Notes: generated by a model not told the origin, from the sequence alone. Counted from the first letter of the stretch, positions 1 through 8,704 are shown. The stretch is DNA of 23,434 bases from Pseudomonadota bacterium (GCA_023416455.1 JAEZHQ010000443.1:1-23434); one strand, 5' to 3'. Numbers and translations are program-made.

Positions 1-1116
1 GTCCCCACCCTGCGCGACGTCTGCCGGGCCGCCGGCATCCGCCACGGCGCCGCCCGCGACCATTTCGTCGACCCGGAGGACCCCGCGCTCGACCGGCTGA
101 TGGCGCGGGAATGCGACGTGGTCACGCCCGAGAACGGCGGCAAATGGACGGTCTTCCAGCCTCAGGAGGGACGGTTCGACTGGCGCCGCTTCGACGCCGG
201 CGTGGCGCTCGCCCGCAGCATCGGCGCCCAGCCGAACTGGCACTGCGCCCTGTGGCAGCACATGGGCATGCCCGACTACATGAAGCTTCCGGCCGCCCTG
301 ATGCCCGGGCTGGGCATCGCCGAGGCCCGCTACTTCTCGCCCGATGGCACGCTGTCCGCGGAGAACCACTGGGCGCGCTTCACCGCCATGATGGGCGCGG
401 TGAAGGAGCGCTACGGCGACGTCTTCTACCGCATCGACGTCGCCAACGAGGTCTTCTTCTGGGAGACCGGGCACAGCCACCCGCAGGAGCAGGACCGCCA
501 CGGCTTCCGCAAGGGCATGTGGTGGGTGGCGGCCGGCGGCGCCGACAAGGGGCCGGAATGGCTCGACCCCTTCTTCCACCACGCGCGCCGGGTCTTCCCC
601 AAGGCCAAGCTGGTCATCAACGAGTTCGGCATCGAGCTGGCCGAGGGCTGGCAGCAGCGCAAGCGCGCCTACCTGCTGGACTGGCTGACCGGCGCCGTGG
701 CCCGCGGCGTGCCCATCGACGGGGTCGGGCTGCAAAGCCACCTGATGGCCGGCAAGCCCCACGACCGCGACGGCCTGGGCCGCTTCCTGCGCGCGGTGGA
801 CCGGCTGGGGCTGGCGGTCCACATCACCGAGTTCGACGTCGACGAGACCCATCTGCCCCGCGCCTGGTCGCGCGCCGAGAAGGACGGCGCCATGGCCTGG
901 CTGGCCGCCCAGTATGTGGGCGACGTCGCCGCCAACGCGCGGCTGGTGGAGCTGTGCTGGTGGCATCTGCGCTCCGACCTCAACTTCATCGCGCGGGAGC
1001 GCCCGGACCTCCGCCCGCATCCCTCCCCCTACGACGGGGACTCCCGCCCGCTGCCGCTCTACACCGCCACGGTGCGGGCGGTGCAGTCCCTGCGCGGCCG
1101 CACCCGGCAGGGTTGA
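1..1116 (+). CDS. GH10 family endo-1,4-beta-xylanase-like glycosidase, N-terminus outside the window
   Basis: The frame is open from base 1, so the gene begins upstream; 371 residues are visible. It reads as a GH10 (beta/alpha)8 barrel: an early TPENGGKW block (GH10 ENxxKW), then WHCALWQH (the GH10 substrate-binding His/Trp block), then DVANE with the acid/base Glu at bases 448-450, GLQSH, and ITEFDV with the nucleophile Glu at 829-831. The Trp-rich CWWHLRSDLNF near the end fits the last subsite strand. All catalytic and -1 subsite residues I can check are present, so it should be active on a beta-1,4-linked chain. Whether it has a signal peptide cannot be seen. GH10-like enzymes inside EPS loci are probably used to trim or release the cell's own polymer rather than to digest plant xylan; that role is an inference from context. 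Confidence 0.85.
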   Translation, partial: VPTLRDVCRAAGIRHGAARDHFVDPEDPALDRLMARECDVVTPENGGKWTVFQPQEGRFDWRRFDAGVALARSIGAQPNWHCALWQHMGMPDYMKLPAALMPGLGIAEARYFSPDGTLSAENHWARFTAMMGAVKERYGDVFYRIDVANEVFFWETGHSHPQEQDRHGFRKGMWWVAAGGADKGPEWLDPFFHHARRVFPKAKLVINEFGIELAEGWQQRKRAYLLDWLTGAVARGVPIDGVGLQSHLMAGKPHDRDGLGRFLRAVDRLGLAVHITEFDVDETHLPRAWSRAEKDGAMAWLAAQYVGDVAANARLVELCWWHLRSDLNFIARERPDLRPHPSPYDGDSRPLPLYTATVRAVQSLRGRTRQG

Positions 1117-1255
1117 GGGCCGGCCCGGACCCTTGCCGCCGGCGCGACACCGGCGCCCGGGGCGCCCCTGGAATGCGCCGGCGGCGGGTTGCCAGGCCGT
1201 ATGCGGCGGTGCGATAAGGGCGTCGCGCCAAAGCAGGGCGCGAAAGGGAATGGAC

Positions 1256-2350
1256 ATGCCGGGTGCACGGACCGCCGCCGGTTGGGCGGCGTTGCTGTTT
1301 CTGTCGTCCGCGACGGGGGCGCTGCTGGACTGGATCCGGATGCCGGCGGCCTTCCTGCTCGGCCCGATGATCGTCGCCGTCCTGTTCGCCCTGAACGGCG
1401 TCCGGCTGCGCCTTCCCGCCGCCGCCTTCGTGGCCGCCCAATCGGTGCTCGGCTGCGTCATCGCCCAGGCGATCACCTCGGCGATCCTGGTTTCCATCCT
1501 CAAGGACTGGCCGGCCATGCTGCTGGTGGTGATCGCCACCGTCCTGTCGAGCTGGCTGATCGGCTGGGCCATGGTGCGCTTCGGCACGCTGCCCGGGACC
1601 ACCGCGGCGTGGGGCGTCGCCCCGGGGGCGGCGACGGCGATGGTGGCCGCGGCCGAAGGCTTTGGCGACGACCCGCGCCTCGTCGCCTTCATGCAGTATG
1701 TCCGCGTCCTGCTGGTTGTGGCGTTGGCGTCGCTGGTGGCGCACCTGTGGCCGGGGGCGGAGCAGGCGGCCACCGCCCTCCCGCCCACCCTCCCGCCCGC
1801 TGCCCCGCTGCCGCCCGGGCACGGCGCCGCCGCGGTGCCGGTCGGCCACTGGGTGGGCACGCTGCTGCTGGCCGCCGCCGGCCTGCTGGCCGGGCTGCGC
1901 AGCCGGATCCCGGCGGGCGGCCTGCTGGTCCCGATGCTGGCCGGGGCGGCGCTGCACGCCGCCGGCCTGCTGGAGCCGACGTTCCCCGGCTGGCTGCCCC
2001 CGGTCGCCTACGGCGTGTTCGGCCTCTACATCGGCCTGCGCTTCACGCGGGAGACGATGGACCACACCCTGCGCATCATCCCCCAGGTTCTGCTGTGCAC
2101 CGGCGCCATGATCGGCCTGTGCGCGCTGACCGCCTGGATGCTGGCCGTGCTGCTGCGGGTCGACGGGCTGACCGCCTATCTGGCGACCAGCCCGGGGGGC
2201 CTCGATTCCGTCGCCATCATCGCGCTCGGGGCCGACGTGAACGTCCCCTTCATCCTCGCCGTCCAGACCCTGCGCTTCCTGGTCGTCGTCCTCACCGGCC
2301 CGGCGGTGGCGACGCTGATCGCCCGCCACGCGCCGCGCCGGCCGGCCTGA
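1256..2350 (+). CDS. AbrB-family integral membrane protein (AbrB duplication type)
   Basis: A 364-residue, very hydrophobic protein with about ten membrane segments in two similar halves. Each half has the small-residue-rich pattern of the AbrB/COG3180 membrane family (for example LLGPMIVA early, TTAAWGVAPGAATAM mid-protein, and ATSPGGLDSVAIIALGA near the end). The family is often labelled 'ammonia monooxygenase' or 'AbrB regulator'; neither function is supported, and some E. coli work links AbrB to regulation of aidB. I chose the ATG at 1256 over the in-frame ATG at 1250 because the AAAGGGA at 1243-1249 abuts 1250 but lies 6 bases from 1256. It is separated from the GH10 gene by about 140 bases with no terminator I trust. 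It shows no clear tie to EPS synthesis and could be an unrelated transporter. Confidence 0.85.
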   Translation: MPGARTAAGWAALLFLSSATGALLDWIRMPAAFLLGPMIVAVLFALNGVRLRLPAAAFVAAQSVLGCVIAQAITSAILVSILKDWPAMLLVVIATVLSSWLIGWAMVRFGTLPGTTAAWGVAPGAATAMVAAAEGFGDDPRLVAFMQYVRVLLVVALASLVAHLWPGAEQAATALPPTLPPAAPLPPGHGAAAVPVGHWVGTLLLAAAGLLAGLRSRIPAGGLLVPMLAGAALHAAGLLEPTFPGWLPPVAYGVFGLYIGLRFTRETMDHTLRIIPQVLLCTGAMIGLCALTAWMLAVLLRVDGLTAYLATSPGGLDSVAIIALGADVNVPFILAVQTLRFLVVVLTGPAVATLIARHAPRRPA

Positions 2351-2497
2351 GGGCGGCCGCAGGGTTACCCCGGGCGCAGCGCCCGCACCCACCTGCCCCG
2401 CCCGACCGCGCCGCCGCCTCCACCTTCGCACCCATCCCCATTCCGGATCGCGTACGTAAATTCAGGACCGTCACGCCGTTGCCCTGAGAGGTCGAAC

Positions 2498-3418
2498 GTG
2501 GAACGCCTGAATCCCCAAGAGCTGGTTGCCCGCTACAAGCGGAAATTCGGACTGGCGCCAGGCTATCCGTTGAACGAGAGCATGGTCCTGCAGCATTGGG
2601 ATCTCGAGCGCCAGCTGGCGCGCGAGCTGCTGGACTCCCGCCGGGAAGACCGCTGGTCCGTCTTCGAGCGCTGCTACACCGCGCTCTACCGGAACTGCCC
2701 CTGGCTGAACGATGCCGTGGACACCGCCGGGCAGAACGACGACGCCGAGTTCGGTCATTTCCTGACCCTGCTCAAAGGCGCCCCGGAGGTCTACGAGGTC
2801 GGCTCCGGCAAGGCCCGGCTGCTCACCTACCTGGCCCGCCACGGCCACCGCTGCGTCGCCACCGAGGTCACGCGCGAGCGCGGCGAGCGCTGGGCCGGCG
2901 CCGACGCCGGCATCACCTGGCGCTGCTGCGACGGCGTCAACCTGGCGGAGTTCGAGCCGCGGGACCGCTACGACGCCGTCGTCTCCACCCACGTCATCGA
3001 GCATTTCCACCCCGACGACGTCCTCCCGCACATGCAGAACGTGCACGCCATCCTGAAACCGGGCGGGCGTTACGTGCTGAGCATGCCGCACAAGCACGCC
3101 GGCCCGATGGACCTGTCGGAGGTCTTCGGGCTGGATGAGCCGATCTGCATGCACCTGCGCGAATACACCTGGGCGGAGACCGAGGCGGCCCTGCGCAAGG
3201 CCGGCTTCACCCGGATGGAGGCCGTCTATGTGGCCCCGATGGCGCTGCGCCGCCGCCTGCCCATCCACGTCGCCAGCCGCGCCTATCTCAGCTACGTCAA
3301 GGCCGTGGAATCCGCTCTCGGCGCGCTGCCGTTTACCATACGCCGCAAGCTCCGCAAGCTCGGCCAGCTCTACCTGTTCCGCCCGGAAGTCTTCATGGTC
3401 GCCCACAAGGCCGGATAA
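2498..3418 (+). CDS. Class I SAM-dependent methyltransferase
   Basis: A 306-residue soluble protein starting with GTG, preceded by GAGAGG at 2486-2491 with 6 bases of spacing. The Rossmann-type SAM site is visible: motif I EVGSGKARLL at residues 100-109, then the acidic end of strand 2 (ATEVTRERGE), and VVSTHVIEHFHPDDV followed by LKPGGRYVLSMPHKH, the pattern of the Methyltransf_11/23 group. An extension of about 95 residues precedes the SAM domain. The C-terminal part after GLDEPICMHLREYTWAE resembles methyltransferases that modify lipids or sugars. Lying between the GH10 and GH5 genes of an EPS locus, it may O-methylate a sugar or a lipid-linked intermediate; the substrate cannot be read from the sequence. 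Confidence 0.85.
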   Translation: MERLNPQELVARYKRKFGLAPGYPLNESMVLQHWDLERQLARELLDSRREDRWSVFERCYTALYRNCPWLNDAVDTAGQNDDAEFGHFLTLLKGAPEVYEVGSGKARLLTYLARHGHRCVATEVTRERGERWAGADAGITWRCCDGVNLAEFEPRDRYDAVVSTHVIEHFHPDDVLPHMQNVHAILKPGGRYVLSMPHKHAGPMDLSEVFGLDEPICMHLREYTWAETEAALRKAGFTRMEAVYVAPMALRRRLPIHVASRAYLSYVKAVESALGALPFTIRRKLRKLGQLYLFRPEVFMVAHKAG

Positions 3419-3640
3419 GCGCGCATTCGCGAGGGCTGACCTGTAAAGGAATCAGGCACTTGTGGCCATTCGGCCTCATGATGCGCCTTTTTTGGCACAA
3501 CAAAGGGGGAAGCGCGCGTCCATTTCTTTTCACAGCCGGCCGTGGCCTGAAGGCCGCATTTCCCTAAAATGCGAAATACCTCGTTAACCATTTGAGGCCA
3601 ACCTCGGCTCCAGCGAAATCCGGAAATGAGGTAACTTCCA
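3419..3640. other. 222-base intergenic region upstream of the GH5 gene
   Basis: Lower in GC than the surrounding genes, with a T6 run at 3488-3493 and AT-rich stretches toward 3600, so it probably holds the promoter of the GH5 gene. TAAAAT at 3565-3570 is a fair -10 match, but no convincing -35 lies at the right distance. A GAGG at 3628-3631 stands 9 bases before the ATG at 3641 and is the likely ribosome binding site. I see no gene here and no clear terminator for the methyltransferase gene. Confidence 0.4.
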
Positions 3641-6583
3641 ATGGCAACGACCACCACGAGCCTCGTTGACACAACCTTCGTCGTCAATGCCTCGGGGCAG
3701 GCTGCCGGCGGGATCTGGCCGCAGTTCAAGCTGCGCCTGGATGGCGTCGATCTCGGGCAGGCCACGGTCAACTCGACCAGCACCGGCCGTTACACCTTCA
3801 CCGCCAAGGTCGCCGCCGACCAGGCGCACAAGGTGCAGATCGTCTATTTCAACGATGAAACCGTGAACGGTCAGGACCGCAACCTGATCGTCAAGTCGCT
3901 CGAAGTGAACGGCAAGACCATCAATTCGACCAGCCCGCTGGTCACCTACGACAAGTTCGCCCTGGACGGCAAGGACGTGATCCCCGGCCAGGAAGGCATG
4001 TGGTGGGATGGCGCGCTCGACTTCGCCCTGAACAAGGACTATTTCCCGGCCCCGGCCCCGGCCCCGGCCCCGATCCCGGCTCCGACCACGGGCAACGCCC
4101 AGATCGTCGTCAACGTGTCCGGCGTTCCGGCGGCCGGCGTCAACGCCCACTTCAACGTGCTGATCGACGGCAAGAAGATCGGCGAGGGCATCGCCGGCAC
4201 CACCGCCAAGGATTTCGCCTTCTCCGCCAACGTGGCCCCCGACCAGGCGCACAAGGTGCAGATCCAGTACGACAACGACGCCTACATCAACGGCCAGGAC
4301 CGCACCCTGAACGTCCACAAGATCATCATCAACGGCCGCGCCGTGACGCCGACCGACCCGTCGGTCACCTACGACAAGGGCGCGCTGGACGGCAAGGACG
4401 TGATCAAGGGCCAGTCCGGCATGTGGTGGGACGGCACGCTGGTCGTCAACGCCCCGGCCTCCGACTTCGCCTCCACGCCGACGCCCCCGACCAACCCCGC
4501 CGGCGCGAGCACCATCGTCATCAACGCCCAGGGCATCGCGGCGGCCGGCGTCAACGCCCACTTCAACCTGCTGATCGACGGCAAGAAGGTCGGCGAGGCC
4601 ACCGTCGGCACCGCGGCCAAGGACTACAGCTTCACCGTCGACGCCGCCCCCGGCGCCGCCCACAAGGTCCAGATCCAGTACGACAACGACGCCTACATCA
4701 ACGGCCAGGACCGCACCCTGACCGTCAACACGATCACCATCAACGGCAAGACGGTGAAGCCGACCGACGCCAACGTCACCTACGACAAGGGGGCGCTGGA
4801 CGGCAAGGACGTGATCAAGGGCCAGTCCGGCATGTGGTGGGACGGCACGCTGGTCGTCGATGCCGACAAGAGCTACTTCCCCGGCACCGGCGGCAACCCG
4901 ACGCAGCCGGCCCCGACCGAGCCGACCCCGACCAGGCCGACCATCACCGTCAACGACGTGACGGTGACCGAGCCGACCGCGTCGGCCGGCGGCTCGGGCA
5001 TCGCGCCCGGCTTCCTGCACACCGACGGCGGCCAGATCGTCGACAGCGCGGGCAACAACGTCAAGCTGACCGGCGTCAACTGGTTCGGTGCCGAGGGCTA
5101 CGCCTTCGCGCCCCAGGGGCTGTGGATGGACAGCTACCAGAACCACATGAACAAGATGCAGGAGCTGGGCTTCAACGTCATCCGCCTGCCCTTCTCCGAC
5201 GCCATGCTGGACGCCGGACGCCGGCCGACCGGCATCGACTACTCCAAGAACCCCGATCTCGTCGGCAAGACCTCGCTTGAGGTCTTCGACAAGATCATCG
5301 ACTACGCCGGCAAGATCGGCATGAAGATCATCCTCGACCACCACCGCTCCGGCGACGGCGCCTCGGCCAACGAGAACGGGCTCTGGTACAACAGCCAGTA
5401 TCCGGAATCGAAGATGATCGAGAACTGGAAGATGCTGGCGACCCGCTACAAGGGCAACGACGCGGTCATCGGCGCCGACCTGCACAACGAGCCGCACAAC
5501 CCCACCACCTGGGGCGACGGCGGCCCCAACGACTGGGCCCGCGCCGCCGAGCGCATCGGCAACGCCATCCAGAGCGTGAACAAGGACTGGCTGCTGATCG
5601 TCGAAGGCAACGAGGTCTACAACAACCAGTGGTACTGGTGGGGCGGCAACCTGCTGGGCCAGAAGGACTACGACGTCAAGTTCAACGTTCCGGACAAGCT
5701 GGTCTACTCGGTGCACGACTACGGCCCCTCGCTGCACATGATGTCGTGGTTCAACGACCCGAACTTCCCCAACAACATGCCGGCCAAGTGGACGGAGATG
5801 TGGGGCCGGCTGATCCAGAACGACGAGTACCCGGTGCTGGTCGGCGAGTTCGGCAGCCGCATGGAGACCGCCATCGACCGCGCCTGGATGCCCAAGCTGG
5901 TCCAGTACATGAACGGCGACTGGAACGGTGACGGCAAGATCGACCTGGCCGCGGGCGACCAGGGGGCGAGCTGGACCTACTGGGCCTGGAGCCCGGGTTC
6001 GGGCGACACCGGCGGCATCATGAACGACCAGTGGCAGGTGGACTACACCAAGTACAACGCCATCAAGGACGGCCTGTTCAAGGGCACGTCGGGCGGCCAG
6101 ACCTCCACCGACGCGGTCTTCACGGTGAAGCTGTCGCAGGCCTACAACCAGGCCGTCACGGTCGACTACGCCACCGTCGACGGCACGGCCAAGGCCGGCT
6201 CCGACTACACGGCGGCCAGCGGCAAGCTGACCTTCGCCGCCGGCGAGACGACCAAGACGGTCGCGGTCAAGGTCCTGAGCGACAGCCTCACGGAAGGCGT
6301 CGAGACCTTCAGCCTGAAGCTGTCCAACCCGACCCAGGCGACCATCGCCGACGGGACCGGGCTCGGCACCATCAACCCGCCGGCTGCCAAGGCCATGGCG
6401 GCCGCCCTCGACGCCTCGGTCGACGTGTGGGCCAACTCGGTCACCGGCGAGCTGGGATCCCTCGCCGCCATGGCTCCGGAGCCGGCGGCGGAGGCTGCCG
6501 CCCAGCCGCTCGACCTCGCCGCGCTGGCCGCGCTCGGCTTCGATCCCATGGACTACGGCCAGGCCCTGGGCCAGGCGGCCTGA
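3641..6583 (+). CDS. Multidomain GH5 endoglycanase with three CBM60/36-like modules and a split Calx-beta domain
   Basis: A 980-residue protein. Residues ~8-135, ~153-279 and ~290-413 are three copies of a calcium-dependent xylan-binding-type module (each with an NGQDR..L motif and ending GMWWDG), joined by Pro/Ala and Pro/Thr linkers. Residues ~456-815 form a GH5 (beta/alpha)8 domain with HNEPH (acid/base Glu617) and VGEFGS (nucleophile Glu736). A Calx-beta strand, ITVNDVTVTE, lies at 435-444 and the rest of that domain (DAVFTVKLS onward) at 824-910, so the GH5 domain sits inside it. The last 70 residues are Ala/Asp-rich. There is no N-terminal signal peptide and no RTX repeats; an unidentified C-terminal (type I-like) export signal is possible. 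Its own terminator follows. It probably cuts a beta-1,4-glucan or xylan-like polymer outside the cell, perhaps the EPS itself. Confidence 0.9.
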   Translation: MATTTTSLVDTTFVVNASGQAAGGIWPQFKLRLDGVDLGQATVNSTSTGRYTFTAKVAADQAHKVQIVYFNDETVNGQDRNLIVKSLEVNGKTINSTSPLVTYDKFALDGKDVIPGQEGMWWDGALDFALNKDYFPAPAPAPAPIPAPTTGNAQIVVNVSGVPAAGVNAHFNVLIDGKKIGEGIAGTTAKDFAFSANVAPDQAHKVQIQYDNDAYINGQDRTLNVHKIIINGRAVTPTDPSVTYDKGALDGKDVIKGQSGMWWDGTLVVNAPASDFASTPTPPTNPAGASTIVINAQGIAAAGVNAHFNLLIDGKKVGEATVGTAAKDYSFTVDAAPGAAHKVQIQYDNDAYINGQDRTLTVNTITINGKTVKPTDANVTYDKGALDGKDVIKGQSGMWWDGTLVVDADKSYFPGTGGNPTQPAPTEPTPTRPTITVNDVTVTEPTASAGGSGIAPGFLHTDGGQIVDSAGNNVKLTGVNWFGAEGYAFAPQGLWMDSYQNHMNKMQELGFNVIRLPFSDAMLDAGRRPTGIDYSKNPDLVGKTSLEVFDKIIDYAGKIGMKIILDHHRSGDGASANENGLWYNSQYPESKMIENWKMLATRYKGNDAVIGADLHNEPHNPTTWGDGGPNDWARAAERIGNAIQSVNKDWLLIVEGNEVYNNQWYWWGGNLLGQKDYDVKFNVPDKLVYSVHDYGPSLHMMSWFNDPNFPNNMPAKWTEMWGRLIQNDEYPVLVGEFGSRMETAIDRAWMPKLVQYMNGDWNGDGKIDLAAGDQGASWTYWAWSPGSGDTGGIMNDQWQVDYTKYNAIKDGLFKGTSGGQTSTDAVFTVKLSQAYNQAVTVDYATVDGTAKAGSDYTAASGKLTFAAGETTKTVAVKVLSDSLTEGVETFSLKLSNPTQATIADGTGLGTINPPAAKAMAAALDASVDVWANSVTGELGSLAAMAPEPAAEAAAQPLDLAALAALGFDPMDYGQALGQAA
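3662..4881 (+). repeat. Three in-gene tandem modules (xylan-binding type)
   Basis: Three protein repeats at about 3662-4045, 4097-4477 and 4508-4881. Units 2 and 3 are nearly identical in DNA: bases 4259-4310 match 4670-4721 without a mismatch (52 bases), and 4382-4447 match 4793-4858 (66 bases), both at the same offset of 411 bases (137 codons). Unit 1 is clearly older: it has VYFNDETVNGQDR where the others have QYDNDAYINGQDR, and PGQEGMWWDG in place of KGQSGMWWDG. Confidence 0.85.
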
Positions 6584-6643
6584 CCGGCCTCCCGGGATCG
6601 CCACCGGCGGCGGATGGGGCAAGCCCCCGTCCGCCGGCACGAC

Positions 6644-6676
6644 GGGGCCGGCAGCGCGCGCTGCCGGCCCCTTTTT
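6644..6676 (+). terminator. Rho-independent terminator of the GH5 gene
   Basis: A GC-only inverted repeat with arms 6644-6657 and 6658-6671 (perfectly complementary, so the centre pairs must open as the loop), followed directly by TTTTT at 6672-6676. It lies 60 bases past the GH5 stop codon and separates it from the convergent flippase gene. Confidence 0.9.
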
Positions 6677-6714
6677 CTGCGCCGCCTCTCCGCCGCCGTC
6701 ATGCGCCTCGGGCG

Positions 6715-8196
6715 TCAGGGGGTGGAGGGCGCCCGCCGCCGCCCGCCGGCCAGCAGCTTCACCAGAAGCGCCCGGCCGGCCGGGCCGAGGCCCGGACCCA
6801 TCAGCGCCACCGCCAGAAAGGCCAGGGTCAGCAGCGCCTTCTGGGCGGCCACCGCCGGGTCCACCGCGTCGCCGAACAGGACCCGGCCCGCCGCGTAGGC
6901 GGCCACCGCCGGCACCAGGATCCATCCGATGCGCACGGCGTTCAGCGGGATCTCGTCCGGGCACAGGCGCCGGCGCGTCCGCTCGGTCAGCAGGATCTGG
7001 ACGATCTCCCGCCCCAGGTTGGCCAGGGCGGCCCCGGTCAGCCCGGCCGTCCACACCAGGACCACCGCCAGCGCCGTCCCCGCCGCCAGGCTGGCCGCCG
7101 AGATCCAGGGCAGCACCCCCACCCGCCTGGCCTTGAGGATCGCCACCTCCGGGTTCATGCGCACCCCGTGCAGCACGTAGGCCAGGACCAGCCAGGGCAG
7201 GCAATCCAGCACCGGGGCGTAGCCGGGCGACGCGATCAGCCACAGGATCTCCGGCCCGGCCAGCGCCAGCGCCAGCCCGGCCCCGGCCAGCAGGACGACG
7301 AACAGGTGGAACACGAAGTCGGCCTGCCCGTGGTCGACAGCGGCGTGCTGGGCCTCCAGCCGGCTCACCGACCAGATCTGGAGGAAGGAGGCGGTGAGGA
7401 CCATGAAGAGGATCTGCGACAGCCGCATGCCGAAGGCGAAGAGGCCGACCGCCGCGGTGGACAGCAGGATGTTGAGCAGCCAGCGCGAGACGAAGCTGTT
7501 GGCGATGTCGAGCAGCGACTGCGGCATGTAGGGCAGCCCCAGCGCGGTCACCCGCCGCAGCACCGGCATGGAAAAGACCAGCCCGGATTCCCGCAGGATC
7601 GACGCCAGCAGCGCCACCGCCAGCACGGCGAAGGAGGCGCCGTTGGCCAGGAAGATGCCGGCGACGCCGAGGTCCAGCCCCCACAGGAACAGCAGGTTGA
7701 AGCCGAGCAGGGCCGCCACCTTGGCCAGCGAGGCCAGCAGGCACAGGCCCGAGCGCTTGCGCACCCGGTAGTAGGCGAGCGCCAGCTCGAACAGGGTGGT
7801 CAGCGCCACCCCGCCCAGCGCCACCGCCATCACCGTGGCCTGCCCGCCCGAGCCGAACAGCGCCCAGCTCGCCCCCAGCCCCACCGGGTAGGCCAGGGCC
7901 AGCATGGCGACCGCGGCCCCCACCAGCGCCAGCAGGCAGGTGCTGACGACGCGCCGCCGTCCCGCCTCGTCCGGATGTTCGAAATAGACGGCGGTGAAGG
8001 CGTTGTTCATGCCGATCATCAGCATGACCGCCAGCAGGTCGCTGACCACCAGCACCAGCGCGTAGACGCCGAACTCCGACGGCGTCAGCAGCTTGGTGTA
8101 AAGCGGCAGCAGCAGCAGGCCGGCGGTCCGGTTCACCAGGTTGGCCATCATGAACAGCCAGCCGTGCTTGATGATCGTTCCAGCTTGCGAAGCCAT
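6715..8196 (-). CDS. Wzx-like polysaccharide flippase (MOP superfamily)
   Basis: A 493-residue integral membrane protein with about 12-14 hydrophobic segments. The N-terminus (GWLFMMANLVNRTAGLLLLP, then LYTKLLTPSEFGVYAL) is the hallmark of polysaccharide biosynthesis/lipopolysaccharide exporters of the MOP superfamily. It should flip undecaprenyl-diphosphate-linked repeat units to the periplasm. I start it at the ATG at 8196 because AAGGA lies about 7 bases upstream and the earlier in-frame sequence is low-complexity Pro/Gly/Arg that does not look coded. It is the only gene on the - strand: divergent from the initiating transferase and convergent with the GH5 gene, so it has its own promoter in the 8197-8832 gap. 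The C-terminus (GGRRRAPSTP) is basic. Confidence 0.88.
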   Translation of the reverse strand: MASQAGTIIKHGWLFMMANLVNRTAGLLLLPLYTKLLTPSEFGVYALVLVVSDLLAVMLMIGMNNAFTAVYFEHPDEAGRRRVVSTCLLALVGAAVAMLALAYPVGLGASWALFGSGGQATVMAVALGGVALTTLFELALAYYRVRKRSGLCLLASLAKVAALLGFNLLFLWGLDLGVAGIFLANGASFAVLAVALLASILRESGLVFSMPVLRRVTALGLPYMPQSLLDIANSFVSRWLLNILLSTAAVGLFAFGMRLSQILFMVLTASFLQIWSVSRLEAQHAAVDHGQADFVFHLFVVLLAGAGLALALAGPEILWLIASPGYAPVLDCLPWLVLAYVLHGVRMNPEVAILKARRVGVLPWISAASLAAGTALAVVLVWTAGLTGAALANLGREIVQILLTERTRRRLCPDEIPLNAVRIGWILVPAVAAYAAGRVLFGDAVDPAVAAQKALLTLAFLAVALMGPGLGPAGRALLVKLLAGGRRRAPSTP

Positions 8197-8248
8197 CCGG
8201 CATTCCTTCGGGGCGCTCGGGTTTCCGGGCGTTTGGCGCCCGGTGGAC

Positions 8249-8280
8249 GATGGCGCCGGGGATGGCGCCGGGGATGGCGG
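8249..8280. repeat. 12-base tandem repeat, about 2.6 copies
   Basis: GATGGCGCCGGG at 8249-8260 and 8261-8272, followed by a partial third copy from 8273. It sits about 55-85 bases upstream of the flippase start, in what would be its 5' leader or promoter. Confidence 0.75.
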
Positions 8281-8704
8281 GGGAGGGGCGCCGCGGTCGG
8301 CCGGGAAGGCGCGTGCACCGCTCAAGCCATCCCCGGGAAGGTGCGAACCGGCGGGGGCCGCCGCAACGGTGCGTTGGAGGCGGCCTTTCGCCCGGAATCG
8401 TTTGCGCGTCGCCATAAGGGATAAACCACCCCCGCTGCCGGCGCCTGGCGGACGGCCGCCGCGGACGGCACCGGCCGGCCGCCCCCCCGCCCCACCCCCG
8501 TCGGGGCCGCGGCCCGGCCCGTCTACCTCCAATTCGCGGTGAGGGAACGGAGCGGACGGGGAGGAATTCCCCCGCACCTTCCCCCGAAGCGGGTGACACC
8601 GATGGCGCCCCCTCCCCTTTCGCATTCTCTTGAATATTCGCAGAGCTTCATCTTTTTAATGCCCCGGGTTATCGCCACCGTCTAGTCAAACCTCCTGTGA
8701 TTTG

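Noticed and set aside
1152..1166. Short palindrome GGCGCC/GGCGCC after the GH10 gene as a terminator
   Set aside because: Only a 6-base stem and no T-run; common by chance at this GC content.
914..1255. Upstream extension of the AbrB-family protein
   Set aside because: It overlaps the GH10 gene, lacks a ribosome site and reads as Arg/Pro-rich shadow; the ATG at 1256 has AAAGGGA at good distance.
2371..2385. Palindrome after the AbrB-family gene as a terminator
   Set aside because: Stem of 6 with no T-run; not convincing.
3492..3510. Sigma-54-like promoter (TTGGCAC)
   Set aside because: The -24 element is good, but no GC or TTGC element follows at -12; the sequence there is AAAGGGGG.
8141..8542. 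133-residue open frame on the + strand between the flippase and WbaP-like genes
   Set aside because: Pro/Gly/Arg low-complexity, overlaps the flippase start, and has no ribosome site or recognisable fold.
3584..8599. 1671-residue open frame on the - strand across the GH5 gene and the flippase
   Set aside because: It is a by-product of high GC on the strand opposite the GH5 gene. The protein is low-complexity Val/Asp/Gly/Arg with no recognisable domain, while the + strand frame has clear GH5 and CBM motifs.
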